A stretch of DNA of 33,070 bases from Desulfurococcales archaeon (GCA_026986255.1 JALSOX010000022.1:1-33070), one strand, 5' to 3'; shown: positions 23,567 through 30,463, counted from the stretch's first letter. The notes: generated by a model not told the origin, from the letters alone. Numbers and translations: made by a program.

Positions 23567-23827
23567 ATGCGGGTCATCATCCTTAGAAGGATAGTTTCCC
23601 TCCTACTATTTACCCTATGAGTAATCACTGGAATCACGGGGATATTGCTACTGATGGGGGCCATTACTTACAAGGTGGGAATATACGTACCAACCATAAT
23701 ACCTGACATACATACTTACATCGGTTTCGGAGCCTTCGGCGTTTCCGTAATACACGTAGCGCTGAACTGGGACGCGCTGAAGAGCTACGTGAGAATGAAG
23801 TCAAAGCCGAAAACCTGGAGAATGTGA
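23567..23827 (+). pseudogene. Small DUF4405-like membrane protein interrupted by an in-frame TGA
   Basis: ATG 23567 has GGGTGAGG about 8 nt upstream and starts one base after the preceding gene. It reads MRVIILRRIVSLLLFTL, then TGA (23618-23620), then VITGITGILLLMGAITYKVG without any frame change. Both sides together form one transmembrane helix. Downstream, PDIHTYIGFGAFGVSVIHVA then LNWDALKSYVRM has the paired His of DUF4405-type membrane cytochrome-like domains. Either a point mutation has killed the gene, TGA is read through, or translation restarts at TTG 23645 or ATG 23654, which would lose half of helix one. A sequencing error is possible. Confidence 0.65.
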
Positions 23828-23891
23828 GCTGATGAAAATGTTCTTTTTCATTACTGTTCTACTGTAAAATTAATACATAAAAATTATACAC

Positions 23892-23907
23892 CCTCTAGTA
23901 TAAGAGG
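23892..23907 (+). promoter_or_regulatory. CCTCT-6-AGAGG inverted repeat at the regulator's predicted start site
   Basis: An AT-rich TATA region (about 23868-23888) is followed by this repeat where transcription of the winged-helix gene should begin. It is a natural place for autorepression; inference only. Confidence 0.35.
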
Positions 23908-23929
23908 ATACTGACAGGGGCATATTACC

Positions 23930-24640
23930 GTGGCTTCAATTTACAGAAGAAACTGGAAGGCAAACACGCGCAGGAACAGCGCCGACATCATGGTAAGCAT
24001 GCTTAAATTCATTAACGAGCAGGGATTCGCGCTAAAGACCCACATACTATATAATGTGAATTTAAACTCACGGAGCCTCGAGAAGTTTCTGAGGAAACTC
24101 ATGAACGCCAACCTAGTAATGGCGGTTAGACATAACGGGAGAGAACAGTTTCAGGTGACTATGAAAGGGAAATTATTCCTGAGCTACATAGATAAAGCAT
24201 TCACTATGTTGGAGGGGGATAATTGCGCCGGAGCTTCTCAGCTTAAGCGTTCTATTGAGAATACGCTGAAATTTAAAGGAAAGTTGAAGATCAAGGAGGG
24301 AGTAGTACGGCATGGAAGAAGTGGCGCGCGCCACATATTAAACATAGTCATGGAAATCCCCTCAAGGACAAGTGATGCTCGGGAGGTATACGTCAATATT
24401 CTGTGCAATGATATTAGTCTAACGGATGCTGTTCTCTCCCTAGGTTCGGTAATAGTGGTTTCCGAGGACGTAGGCTTACCGGCCATAATGATAGTACCTT
24501 CAAGGATTCGGCAACAACTATCGAATCTAGCGACACGGATTCGGGTAAACAGTAAGTCCTCAAGCGTATTAGTACTTGGCAGAGAGGAGTGGGAACTCCT
24601 AGGGGATACCCTAATTAGAGCTGCAAGGTTTTTCGAGTAA
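23930..24640 (+). CDS. Winged-helix DNA-binding regulator (HTH_45-like)
   Basis: Residues about 15-90 (ADIMVSMLKFINEQGFALKT, then SRSLEKFLRKLMNANLVMAV, wing RHNGREQFQVTMKGKLFLSY) form the winged helix-turn-helix common in Sulfolobales-type plasmid and chromosomal regulators. The remaining 150 residues (VYVNILCNDISLTDAVLSLG and ATRIRVNSKSSSVLVLGREE) look like a mixed alpha/beta domain of unknown role. GTG 23930 is the start; the reading of TATA, palindrome and start fits self-regulation. It is next to tRNA-Gln and a decayed stretch, so a mobile origin is possible, but no clear element is seen. Confidence 0.65.
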   Translation: MASIYRRNWKANTRRNSADIMVSMLKFINEQGFALKTHILYNVNLNSRSLEKFLRKLMNANLVMAVRHNGREQFQVTMKGKLFLSYIDKAFTMLEGDNCAGASQLKRSIENTLKFKGKLKIKEGVVRHGRSGARHILNIVMEIPSRTSDAREVYVNILCNDISLTDAVLSLGSVIVVSEDVGLPAIMIVPSRIRQQLSNLATRIRVNSKSSSVLVLGREEWELLGDTLIRAARFFE

Positions 24641-24714
24641 TTCACTAATCAACAACATCATTCATGGGCAGGATCCCCTGGATATCGAGATCGCATAGAA
24701 ACCGTGTGAGGTGG

Positions 24715-24807
24715 TAGCCGGGCGGGGATTCGAACCCCGGTCACGGGGGCTCTTCCCAAGCAGCCGGGTCCAAAGCCCCGCATCCTTGGCCGCTAGACGA
24801 CCCGGCT
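24715..24807 (-). tRNA. tRNA-Gln (anticodon TTG) with a 20-nt intron
   Basis: The acceptor is AGCCGGG/CCCGGCT with discriminator A and CCA encoded at 24712-24714. The anticodon stem CGGGG/CCCCG encloses 27 nt. Removing 20 nt after position 37 leaves CTTTGGC with anticodon TTG. The BHB splice motif is visible: central helix CTTT/GAAG with three-base bulges GGA and AGC. The T arm has TTCGAAT. Confidence 0.9.
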
Positions 24808-24925
24808 CCAGATATCAGCATAACATCACAGGATTTAAGGTTAACCTCCTTCCCTAACTAACGTCTACATTCTGAACGCTATGAATATGGTATTGCGTAT
24901 AGCATGTAATATCACGCTAAGGTAG

Positions 24926-24961
24926 AATCCTAGACCTCCGCCGTGCCAGGGCGGCATTCCA
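24926..24961 (-). pseudogene. tRNA fragment similar to tRNA-Val
   Basis: GACCTCCGCCGTG (24933-24945) and AGGGCGGC (24948-24955) match the anticodon arm and variable region of tRNA-Val (25338-25360). Neighbouring T-loop and D-arm bases are partly kept and the acceptor is missing. The loop would read CTGGCAC. It cannot fold as a working tRNA. Confidence 0.55.
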
Positions 24962-25152
24962 TGACAAGCAGATAAGGCTTTCGGTACCGGAACTGTGATA
25001 AGTTAACTATGCGTTTTGCTGAGCCCGCTCCGTCCAGCTGTGGATAACTATTTGCTGGAGGGGTCCAGCAATGGCTGATATGTCAACGTGGTGCGAGCTA
25101 AGAGGTGGCCACCAGCAAGGCCAAGCACGTCAAGGCGTGAAGGAAGTACATC

Positions 25153-25190
25153 CATTACCCTTTCCCCCTCGACGGGCTAGGATAGGGCAG
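25153..25190. repeat. Copy of the 5' flank of tRNA-Val with a 15-nt insertion
   Basis: CATTACCCT (25153-25161) and CTAGGATAGGGCAG (25177-25190) also occur, joined without a gap, at 25388-25410 directly upstream of tRNA-Val. In this copy TTCCCCCTCGACGGG separates them. Together with the tRNA fragment at 24926 this suggests a duplicated and then broken tRNA-Val locus. Confidence 0.6.
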
Positions 25191-25312
25191 TACCATACCT
25201 ACATCCTATACCTAAAGACATCTAAGGCTCGTTGTCCAGGAGTACAGTAAGGCCATCGAGAGGTTGCAACGTAGTTAATAAGGAAAATGGCCGGGGAGCG
25301 GTGAGCGGGTGG

Positions 25313-25387
25313 TGGGCCCGCGGGGACTTGAACCCCGGACCTCCGCCGTGTGAGGGCGGCGTCCTAACCGGGCTAGACGACGGGCCC
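25313..25387 (-). tRNA. tRNA-Val (anticodon CAC)
   Basis: The acceptor is GGGCCCG/CGGGCCC with discriminator A and CCA encoded at 25310-25312. The anticodon stem CCGCC/GGCGG has loop CTCACAC. The T stem CGGGG/CCCCG has loop TTCAAGT. There is no intron. Confidence 0.95.
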
Positions 25388-25410
25388 CATTACCCTCTAG
25401 GATAGGGCAG
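25388..25410. repeat. Second copy of the CATTACCCT-CTAGGATAGGGCAG direct repeat
   Basis: This uninterrupted copy lies immediately upstream of tRNA-Val; the partner is at 25153-25190. Confidence 0.6.
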
Positions 25411-25564
25411 AATATTAAGTCTTACCTTAATTTTTCTCACTAGGTTTAAGGTGTAAAGATTCGTAGTTTAGATCTGTATATTATCTATATATTTTTATTC
25501 TAAATTATATCTGCACAACATTTTATACATATATACACTCAATGATACTTGCAGGTAAAAAGCC

Positions 25565-26125
25565 ATGAATAGAACACAAATATTCAGTCTCGCGTCACTC
25601 GCACTGCTTATCGCCTCGATAGGCGCAGTAGCTGCGATGTGGTCCGAGACCCTGAAAGTGAATGTGAACGTGAACACCGGTGAAGTTGATGTTAAGTGGA
25701 GTAACTGGAGCTGTAATGACAGCGGCGCTGACCCACAGATACCCAACTCAACATTCACTAATGATGAAGGTAAGGATGTGGCTAAGTGTTACGTGCAGGC
25801 AGAGAGGTATGATGAGGAAGGGGACGTAATTAAGTTAAACGTTACCATAACAAACGCCTACCCAGGCTACCATGCAGTGATAACGCTAGTGGTTGACAAC
25901 GTGGGGTCAATTCCTGTGAAGTTATACAGCAGTAGTATAGGTGAATACAACTCAAGAGCGTTATCAGTGAGTTTAGATAAGCCCTCAGACACTCAAATAC
26001 ATCCTAACGAGAACGCTACGTACACCTTAACAATAGATGTACTGCAGAGCGCGGCGGAGAACCAGGACTACTCCTTCGAAGTAACTCTGGTCTTCGCCCA
26101 GTGGAACGAAGTATCGGGAGACTAA
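25565..26125 (+). CDS. TasA/AbpA-like pilin with SipW-type signal peptide
   Basis: This is a predicted exported fibre subunit of 186 residues. A signal peptide (IFSLASLALLIASIGAVAA) ends in A-x-A, and the mature start MWSETLKVNVNVNTGEV parallels the A-x-F-S-D-T region of SipW-dependent proteins. The body is beta-rich with the typical NVTITNAYPGYHAVITLVVD, then NVGSIPVKLY and HPNENATYTLTIDV, and has two Cys (SCND, AKCYV) that could pair. This pattern matches camelysin/TasA and the archaeal bundling pilins, which polymerise by donating the N-terminal strand. GGTAAAAA precedes ATG 25565, and a TTTTATACATATATA box lies about 40 bp upstream. A paralogue, a signal peptidase and a DUF5305-like gene follow on the same strand. 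Confidence 0.8.
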   Translation: MNRTQIFSLASLALLIASIGAVAAMWSETLKVNVNVNTGEVDVKWSNWSCNDSGADPQIPNSTFTNDEGKDVAKCYVQAERYDEEGDVIKLNVTITNAYPGYHAVITLVVDNVGSIPVKLYSSSIGEYNSRALSVSLDKPSDTQIHPNENATYTLTIDVLQSAAENQDYSFEVTLVFAQWNEVSGD

Positions 26126-26155
26126 TTAAACAGGTGGTAACTTAGGTGAACTAAA

Positions 26156-26221
26156 ATGAATAAAATTTTGAATGACAAAACATTCAATAACATAGCGCAC
26201 GTAGGTGTGAAAAATGAGTAA
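26156..26221 (+). CDS. 21-residue leader ORF coupled to the second pilin gene (putative)
   Basis: ATG 26156 with TTAGGTGA about 8 nt upstream opens a 21-codon frame (MNKILNDKTFNNIAHVGVKN and a final Glu). Its stop overlaps the start of the next gene by 8 bp. The ribosome-binding site AGGTGTG of the next gene lies inside it. It may couple translation of the second pilin to ribosome passage, or be chance. Confidence 0.3.
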   Translation: MNKILNDKTFNNIAHVGVKNE

Positions 26222-26891
26222 CGCATACATACTAAAGCCAATAGCCTACACGCTACTAGTAGTAGCTATAATAACAGGGGCCTTAGCTATGTGGTCCGAA
26301 ACCTTGAAAGTGAACGTGAACGTAAGTACTGGCGAGCTACACTGGAGGTTCAAGCCAGGCTCCGAGATAGTAAAGGACGAATGCGGCACAGGAAGCTTAG
26401 ACTGGAACGCCACATACTTGACCAACGGATCCGTAGGTGCCGAGAGAATAGGTGACGCAAAAGACGTAGGGTGTACATCAGCGCACTTCTATGACACCGA
26501 TGGAGACGGTGACTTAGACACGTTAAACATAACGATACATAACGGATACCCGTGGTACTACACACACGTGGCATTTGCTGTGGAAAATGACGGAACTATA
26601 CCGCTGAAGATATGGAAGGTAGTGATACATGGACGGACAACGTATGAAATCACTAGCAGCACGGGTATGAGGTTAGACCTCACAGGTGATGGCAAACCAG
26701 ACGTACTGATATGGTGGGGCGACAACTTCGGGAAGCAACTTCACCCAGGAGATTACGCTGACATCAGCCTCGAAATAGTGGTATTACAAGATGCCCCGGA
26801 AAACGCTAACCTAACAATCTCAATAACTATGTACGCCATACAGTGGAATGAATACGATAGCGCAATATCCTCTACTACAACCCCTGTGTAA
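26214..26891 (+). CDS. TasA/AbpA-like pilin with DxDGDGD loop
   Basis: This paralogue of the upstream gene has 225 residues. Its signal peptide (YTLLVVAIITGALA) is followed by MWSETLKVNVNVSTGEL, of which the first 12 residues are identical to the first pilin. It has the same core (LNITIHNGYPWYYTHVAFAV, ENDGTIPLKIW, LHPGDYADISLEIVVLQDAP). Where the first protein has DEEGD it has FYDTDGDGDLDTLN, a calcium-loop pattern, and later DLTGDGKPDVLIWWGD, a second such loop. Two Cys are placed similarly (ECGTG, GCTSA). The end SAISSTTTPV is Ser/Thr-rich. It may be a minor, capping or calcium-dependent subunit. A short ORF couples into its start. Confidence 0.78.
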   Translation: MSNAYILKPIAYTLLVVAIITGALAMWSETLKVNVNVSTGELHWRFKPGSEIVKDECGTGSLDWNATYLTNGSVGAERIGDAKDVGCTSAHFYDTDGDGDLDTLNITIHNGYPWYYTHVAFAVENDGTIPLKIWKVVIHGRTTYEITSSTGMRLDLTGDGKPDVLIWWGDNFGKQLHPGDYADISLEIVVLQDAPENANLTISITMYAIQWNEYDSAISSTTTPV

Positions 26892-27061
26892 AGGGATGAA
26901 GTAGGACTCGGAAAGTATGTAGGCCCGTAAGTGAAATGGTGTTTTTCTCACAGATTTTCCATTGTATATATTTTGAACTTATATACTTAGATAGCAAACA
27001 TTAAGATAAGGGGTACTGAAGCACTGTGCATGTCCTAGGTAATAGCGAGGGGGGAAGACGT

Positions 27062-28300
27062 ATGTTATTTGCGCTAGGCACGACCCTAGCGATCCTTGCT
27101 TACTTTATAACATTTGCGGAACTGAGGGGAATGTCAGCATATGTTGTGCCTGCGATTATCTGGTTATTAGCGTCGGTACTACTGGCAAAGTCAACGATTG
27201 TTATTAGAAGCAGTATGAAGGATAAGATGCTTGCGATACTTTTAACGCTACTATCGTTACGTTTTGCTACAGATGTGATCACCGGCTTAAGCTTAGGTTT
27301 CGGATTAAACCTACTTTCAGTAAGTGTTGCCAACATCGTGATCAATATATTAAGAACACTGCCAATGATCGTGGCCCTTGAGAGCATGCGCACTATTCTT
27401 ACCTTCCGTATTGATAAGCTACGTGGCTCTAGGAAGCGTGCGCTCTTAGTCATTATAACCACCATCACCATGGCTTTAGCTTACATTCCCGTAACTAGGT
27501 TACTTTCACTTTCCACGCTGACTATGGGGGATATCACACAATTCATTATTAATAGGTTATTTCCGCTACTAGCAGAGAGTGCTGTCCTGACTGCATTAGC
27601 GTACGTTGGCGGCGCGATCTTTCCCATGATCTACATGTCATTAGTTAAGGCCTACGTATTCACTATGCCTGTTCTCCCCATTCAACAAGGTCACGCTAGG
27701 CCTTTAGCATATATGCTGATGTCGCTACTTCAGCTAATGGTACTACTAGCAACACGAAGTAAGCGTATGAGCTTTGAAGGAATTTACGGTTCACTTCTAA
27801 GCAAACGCGCAGGTGCGTTGAAGAAGTTAGTTCGCGCGGTAATAACCGTCTTTAACCTCGCCGTAGCTGGAGGGATACTATTCCTTCTAATTACTGGAGG
27901 GAGGTTAACGGTAGTTACTAGTGGTAGCATGGCACCAACGCTCAACGTGGGGGACATAGTGGTTATTACGCCGGCACGAAACCTGCAAAACGGTACGATA
28001 GCTGTTTACATTGGAGAGAAATCCCTAGTTATACATAGGATCGTTGGGATAACGGCTCAAGATAATGGAACAATGCTTTATATCTTCAAGGGAGACGCTA
28101 ATGATAACATAGACCCTAATCCAGTTCCTCAAAAGTACATAGTGGGAGAAATGCTGTTTAAGATACCATCGATAGGCTTGCCAATAATATTACTAACAAA
28201 GAGTGTTGGAGGATTCTCTACAATGTCTGCTCTACTTATATCACTCACTGTGCTTCTGTACACCCTCATATTAGAGTCGGAGGTCGTGAAGCTTTGGTAA
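27062..28300 (+). CDS. Signal peptidase I (ER/SipW type) with a polytopic N-terminal domain
   Basis: The last 120 residues are the peptidase. VVTSGSMAPTLNVGDIVV holds the Ser nucleophile (about residue 289 from this ATG), LVIHRIVGI the His (about 325) that replaces the bacterial Lys, and FKGDANDNIDPNPVP the conserved Asp box. Before it lie about 285 residues with six or seven hydrophobic helices (for example LFALGTTLAILAYFITF, VVPAIIWLLASVLLA, AVITVFNLAVAGGILFLLI), much longer than ordinary archaeal signal peptidases. One more helix ends the protein. Neighbouring genes encode SipW-type substrates, so I infer a dedicated processing enzyme. ATG 27062 is backed by a strong GAGGGGGGA; the frame extends to GTG 27026 closer to the TATA box (about 26977-26990). 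Confidence 0.85.
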   Translation: MLFALGTTLAILAYFITFAELRGMSAYVVPAIIWLLASVLLAKSTIVIRSSMKDKMLAILLTLLSLRFATDVITGLSLGFGLNLLSVSVANIVINILRTLPMIVALESMRTILTFRIDKLRGSRKRALLVIITTITMALAYIPVTRLLSLSTLTMGDITQFIINRLFPLLAESAVLTALAYVGGAIFPMIYMSLVKAYVFTMPVLPIQQGHARPLAYMLMSLLQLMVLLATRSKRMSFEGIYGSLLSKRAGALKKLVRAVITVFNLAVAGGILFLLITGGRLTVVTSGSMAPTLNVGDIVVITPARNLQNGTIAVYIGEKSLVIHRIVGITAQDNGTMLYIFKGDANDNIDPNPVPQKYIVGEMLFKIPSIGLPIILLTKSVGGFSTMSALLISLTVLLYTLILESEVVKLW

Positions 28301-29319
28301 AAGGAAACGTAGTTAAGTACATGCAGGTGCTCTCAATAGTGCTGCTCGCGCTACTTACGCTAACATTGGTAAACCTAGGTCTAGCGTACAAGACACCTGA
28401 ATATAAGGTGCATACAATCAGCAACTACAGAGTAGAGCACATAGTTAATGTTTCCTACAACGCTTCGGTTAAACCCTCTTTGCTTTATGGTAACGAAAGC
28501 ATGATAGGAGACGGTGAACCACTTTACACTAGGTTAGTGAAGGAGTTAAGCATATGCTTTTCATATAATGTCGACTCAGACCCACCAGCACTCAGCAATA
28601 ATTATGAAACATTGCTTGATGCAACATTAAAAAGCGAGGGCTGGGGAAAAACCTTGAACCTAAACAGGACATTGATAAGGGATAGCCGAGGAAGTACTAT
28701 TGCATGCGTGAACATAAACTTCACCAAAGTATTGAGGGACATCACGACAATCGAGAAAGAAATAGGTGTTAGGCAAGATAAGCACAACATAACAATAGTA
28801 ATGGATACTTCAATTAAAACCGTGTTACCTGACAAAACTTTACATGCAAGAATAACCCCTACCGTCATACTTCAAATTAATGATGATGGGAGAACCTATA
28901 TAATAACTAAGAATCTTAAGAACGTAGAGGAAGACTCAACAATACTGAGATCGCCAACAGTTATAAACGTAATGGGCTTCACAGTACCTACGTCATCAGC
29001 CAGGACAGTATTACTGCCACTCACCATAGCATTAGGGATAGCTACAGCGTCATCCATAGGATTATTGCTACGACGAGAACCAGAAGGGGAACGAAGTCTC
29101 GAAGAAATCTTAAGAGAACGTCTTAAGGGCAAATTAATCAAGGGAACCGTAGATAGCGCAAATACTGTAGAGGTAACTCTTCACAGTATGGAAGACTTCA
29201 TAAGTATTGCAAACGAGCATCGTAGCGATGTAATATACGATCAGTCAAACAGAAAGTACTATATCGTAAATTTAAATATAGTATACACATTTAACAGTAA
29301 TAATTCACATAACAATTAG
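28294..29319 (+). CDS. DUF5305-like membrane protein
   Basis: A first membrane helix (VLSIVLLALLTLTLVNLGLAY) is followed by an extracellular domain with VEHIVNVSYNASVKPSLLYG and many N-glycosylation sites. A second helix (ARTVLLPLTIALGIATASSI) follows, then a cytoplasmic tail with VTLHSMEDFISIANEHRSDV and YDQSNRKYYIVNLNIVYTF, where the end resembles the conserved DUF5305 C-terminus. In archaea DUF5305 genes often neighbour signal peptidase and SipW-type substrates. TTG 28294 overlaps the peptidase end by 7 bp and has GGAGGT 9 nt upstream; ATG 28321 is the alternative. A role as an assembly platform or anchor is inferred. Confidence 0.7.
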   Translation: MVKGNVVKYMQVLSIVLLALLTLTLVNLGLAYKTPEYKVHTISNYRVEHIVNVSYNASVKPSLLYGNESMIGDGEPLYTRLVKELSICFSYNVDSDPPALSNNYETLLDATLKSEGWGKTLNLNRTLIRDSRGSTIACVNINFTKVLRDITTIEKEIGVRQDKHNITIVMDTSIKTVLPDKTLHARITPTVILQINDDGRTYIITKNLKNVEEDSTILRSPTVINVMGFTVPTSSARTVLLPLTIALGIATASSIGLLLRREPEGERSLEEILRERLKGKLIKGTVDSANTVEVTLHSMEDFISIANEHRSDVIYDQSNRKYYIVNLNIVYTFNSNNSHNN

Positions 29320-29714
29320 GAAAACACAGTAATTTTTCATTAAAAACACAGATTTACATGTACTTCAGAGCATCGCTCCTAAGATAAGTAAGGAGTGCTG
29401 AAGGGATCTAAAAGAGTTCGCCTCTGAGTAATGTTTTTATACATCCTTAGTCATCGGTTCATTTTCTTCAACCCACTCTTCGGTCGGGCTTTATCTCTCA
29501 TTGGGTGGGTTCCCCGTGACCCATGGCGGAGCATACGGGTTATTTCTTCCACCCTACTTAGTCTCGGGGGAACCACCCTCCTCAAGGGGGGTCAAACCCC
29601 ACAGACAAAGCAAACAAAGCAATACTCCATAAAAGATGATATAAAAACTTTCCCTAAGACACTGGCAATAAAGAATATATACAATTTATATAAAACCTGT
29701 ACGGTAAGTTTTGG
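29320..29714. other. Non-coding region with hairpins and a possible small RNA
   Basis: After the DUF5305-like gene a strong hairpin spans 29363-29403 (CTTCAG/CTGAAG and CTCCT/AGGAG). A TTTTTATACAT box (29433-29443) could start a plus-strand RNA. Downstream, AACCCAC/GTGGGTT (29470-29476/29505-29511), CCCGT/ACGGG (29513-29517/29535-29539) and ACCCTCC/GGGGGGT with loop TCAA (29575-29592, closed by GGGG/CCCC) give a chain of stems. I see no protein-like frame here: the long plus frame reads mainly through tRNA-Cys. Confidence 0.4.
29363..29403 (+). terminator. Hairpin 3' of the pilus locus
   Basis: CTTCAG pairs with CTGAAG and, inside, CTCCT pairs with AGGAG around AAGATAAGTA. It lies 44 bp after the last gene. 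No clean T-run follows, so it may be an mRNA 3' stabiliser rather than a terminator. Confidence 0.35.
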
Positions 29715-29810
29715 AGCCGGGGGCGGGATTCGAACCCGCGGAAGAGCGGGTTACTGCGGACTTGCCGCGCCACTGCAGCCCGCCGCCTTAGACCACTCGG
29801 CCACCCCGGC
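29715..29810 (-). tRNA. tRNA-Cys (anticodon GCA) with a 21-nt intron
   Basis: The acceptor is GCCGGGG/CCCCGGC with discriminator T (U73, diagnostic of Cys) and CCA encoded at 29712-29714. The anticodon stem GCGGG/CCCGC encloses 28 nt. A textbook BHB motif is present: central helix CTGC/GCAG with bulges AGT and TAA. Splicing leaves loop CTGCAGA, anticodon GCA. The T arm is GCGGG-TTCGAAT-CCCGC. Confidence 0.92.
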
Positions 29811-29893
29811 CCCGTGATAGTCATGTTTGAACAGGCTATAAAGTTTAATTCCTGCTAGTGTAGGTACGTAGGGTTGAGTATGGGTGAATAACG

Positions 29894-30463
29894 ATGGGAT
29901 ATAGTAGAAAATCCTTAGCCAAGGCAATAATGCAGTTGCGTGAGAATGGAATAGATGGTGTTATAATAGGTAGTACCGTGTACATGATACGTTTAGGGTT
30001 TCACGAGTTAGAGGACGATATAGACTTATTCACCACAAGCATAGTGCCGTCCTTTGATGAGGACGTTGTGCTTAACGCTGCGGAAACCCTTGGATGCTTC
30101 CTTGGTCAAAACGAGTGGGGCGGTCCTCAGCTTAGGTGCCCAATTGATGGAAAGGAAATTACTGTGGAGTTACATGAGAATATTTACGACTTCTACGTGC
30201 CTCAGGAGATACTTGATGATGCTGAAGCATTATCTGTAGCCAGTGTTAGTGTGAGGATGATACATATTGAGGATTACTTAGCCCTAAAGGCTAAGGCCGG
30301 CCGCGATCAGGATTTGGAGGATCTCAGGTATCTGTCCGATTTAATTAAGAATGGAAGGCTCAAGATACGTAAGGAATTACTTCGTCAGAGGCTTTCTCTT
30401 TTCGATGAGTACGAGTCTAAATTAATAATTAAGAGGCTCAAGGATTCAAGAATCTTCATATGA
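29894..30463 (+). CDS. Nucleotidyltransferase-fold protein (AbiEii/DUF6036-like)
   Basis: The opening GVIIGSTVYMIRLGFHELED then DIDLFTTS is the G-S and D-x-D core of minimal nucleotidyltransferases. The segment DYLALKAKAGRDQDLEDLRY is the second conserved helix of the AbiEii/COG2253-like group. The family includes toxins and stand-alone enzymes that transfer nucleotides to tRNA or proteins. No obvious antitoxin is next to it, so the role is open. The start ATG 29894 follows a GGGTGAATAACG. It is divergent from tRNA-Cys and convergent with eL40. Confidence 0.65.
   Translation: MGYSRKSLAKAIMQLRENGIDGVIIGSTVYMIRLGFHELEDDIDLFTTSIVPSFDEDVVLNAAETLGCFLGQNEWGGPQLRCPIDGKEITVELHENIYDFYVPQEILDDAEALSVASVSVRMIHIEDYLALKAKAGRDQDLEDLRYLSDLIKNGRLKIRKELLRQRLSLFDEYESKLIIKRLKDSRIFI

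Larger units (their letters stand above)
24641..25564. other. Gene-poor region: two tRNAs and a decayed stretch between them
   Basis: Apart from tRNA-Gln and tRNA-Val, 24810-25310 holds no intact gene. Short frames with protein-like runs (for example from ATG 25071, 59 codons, after a CTGGAGGGGTCCAG hairpin) break off in each frame, as in an eroded gene. It includes copies of pieces of the tRNA-Val locus, listed separately. The stretch 25390-25564 is AT-rich promoter DNA for the first pilin-like gene. Confidence 0.5.

Noticed and set aside
23618..23620. TGA as selenocysteine codon
   Set aside because: Thermoproteota are not known to use selenocysteine, the position is a plain hydrophobic helix site, and no SECIS-like element was recognised.
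26350..26574. 74-codon minus-strand frame inside the second pilin gene
   Set aside because: Antisense shadow of a gene with clear signal peptide and paralogue.
29431..29817. 128-codon plus-strand frame
   Set aside because: Its C-terminal third is the antisense of tRNA-Cys and the rest runs through stem-forming non-coding DNA.
29894..30463. Toxin-antitoxin pair with the nucleotidyltransferase-like protein
   Set aside because: No partner gene is adjacent: a tRNA lies upstream and eL40 faces it downstream.
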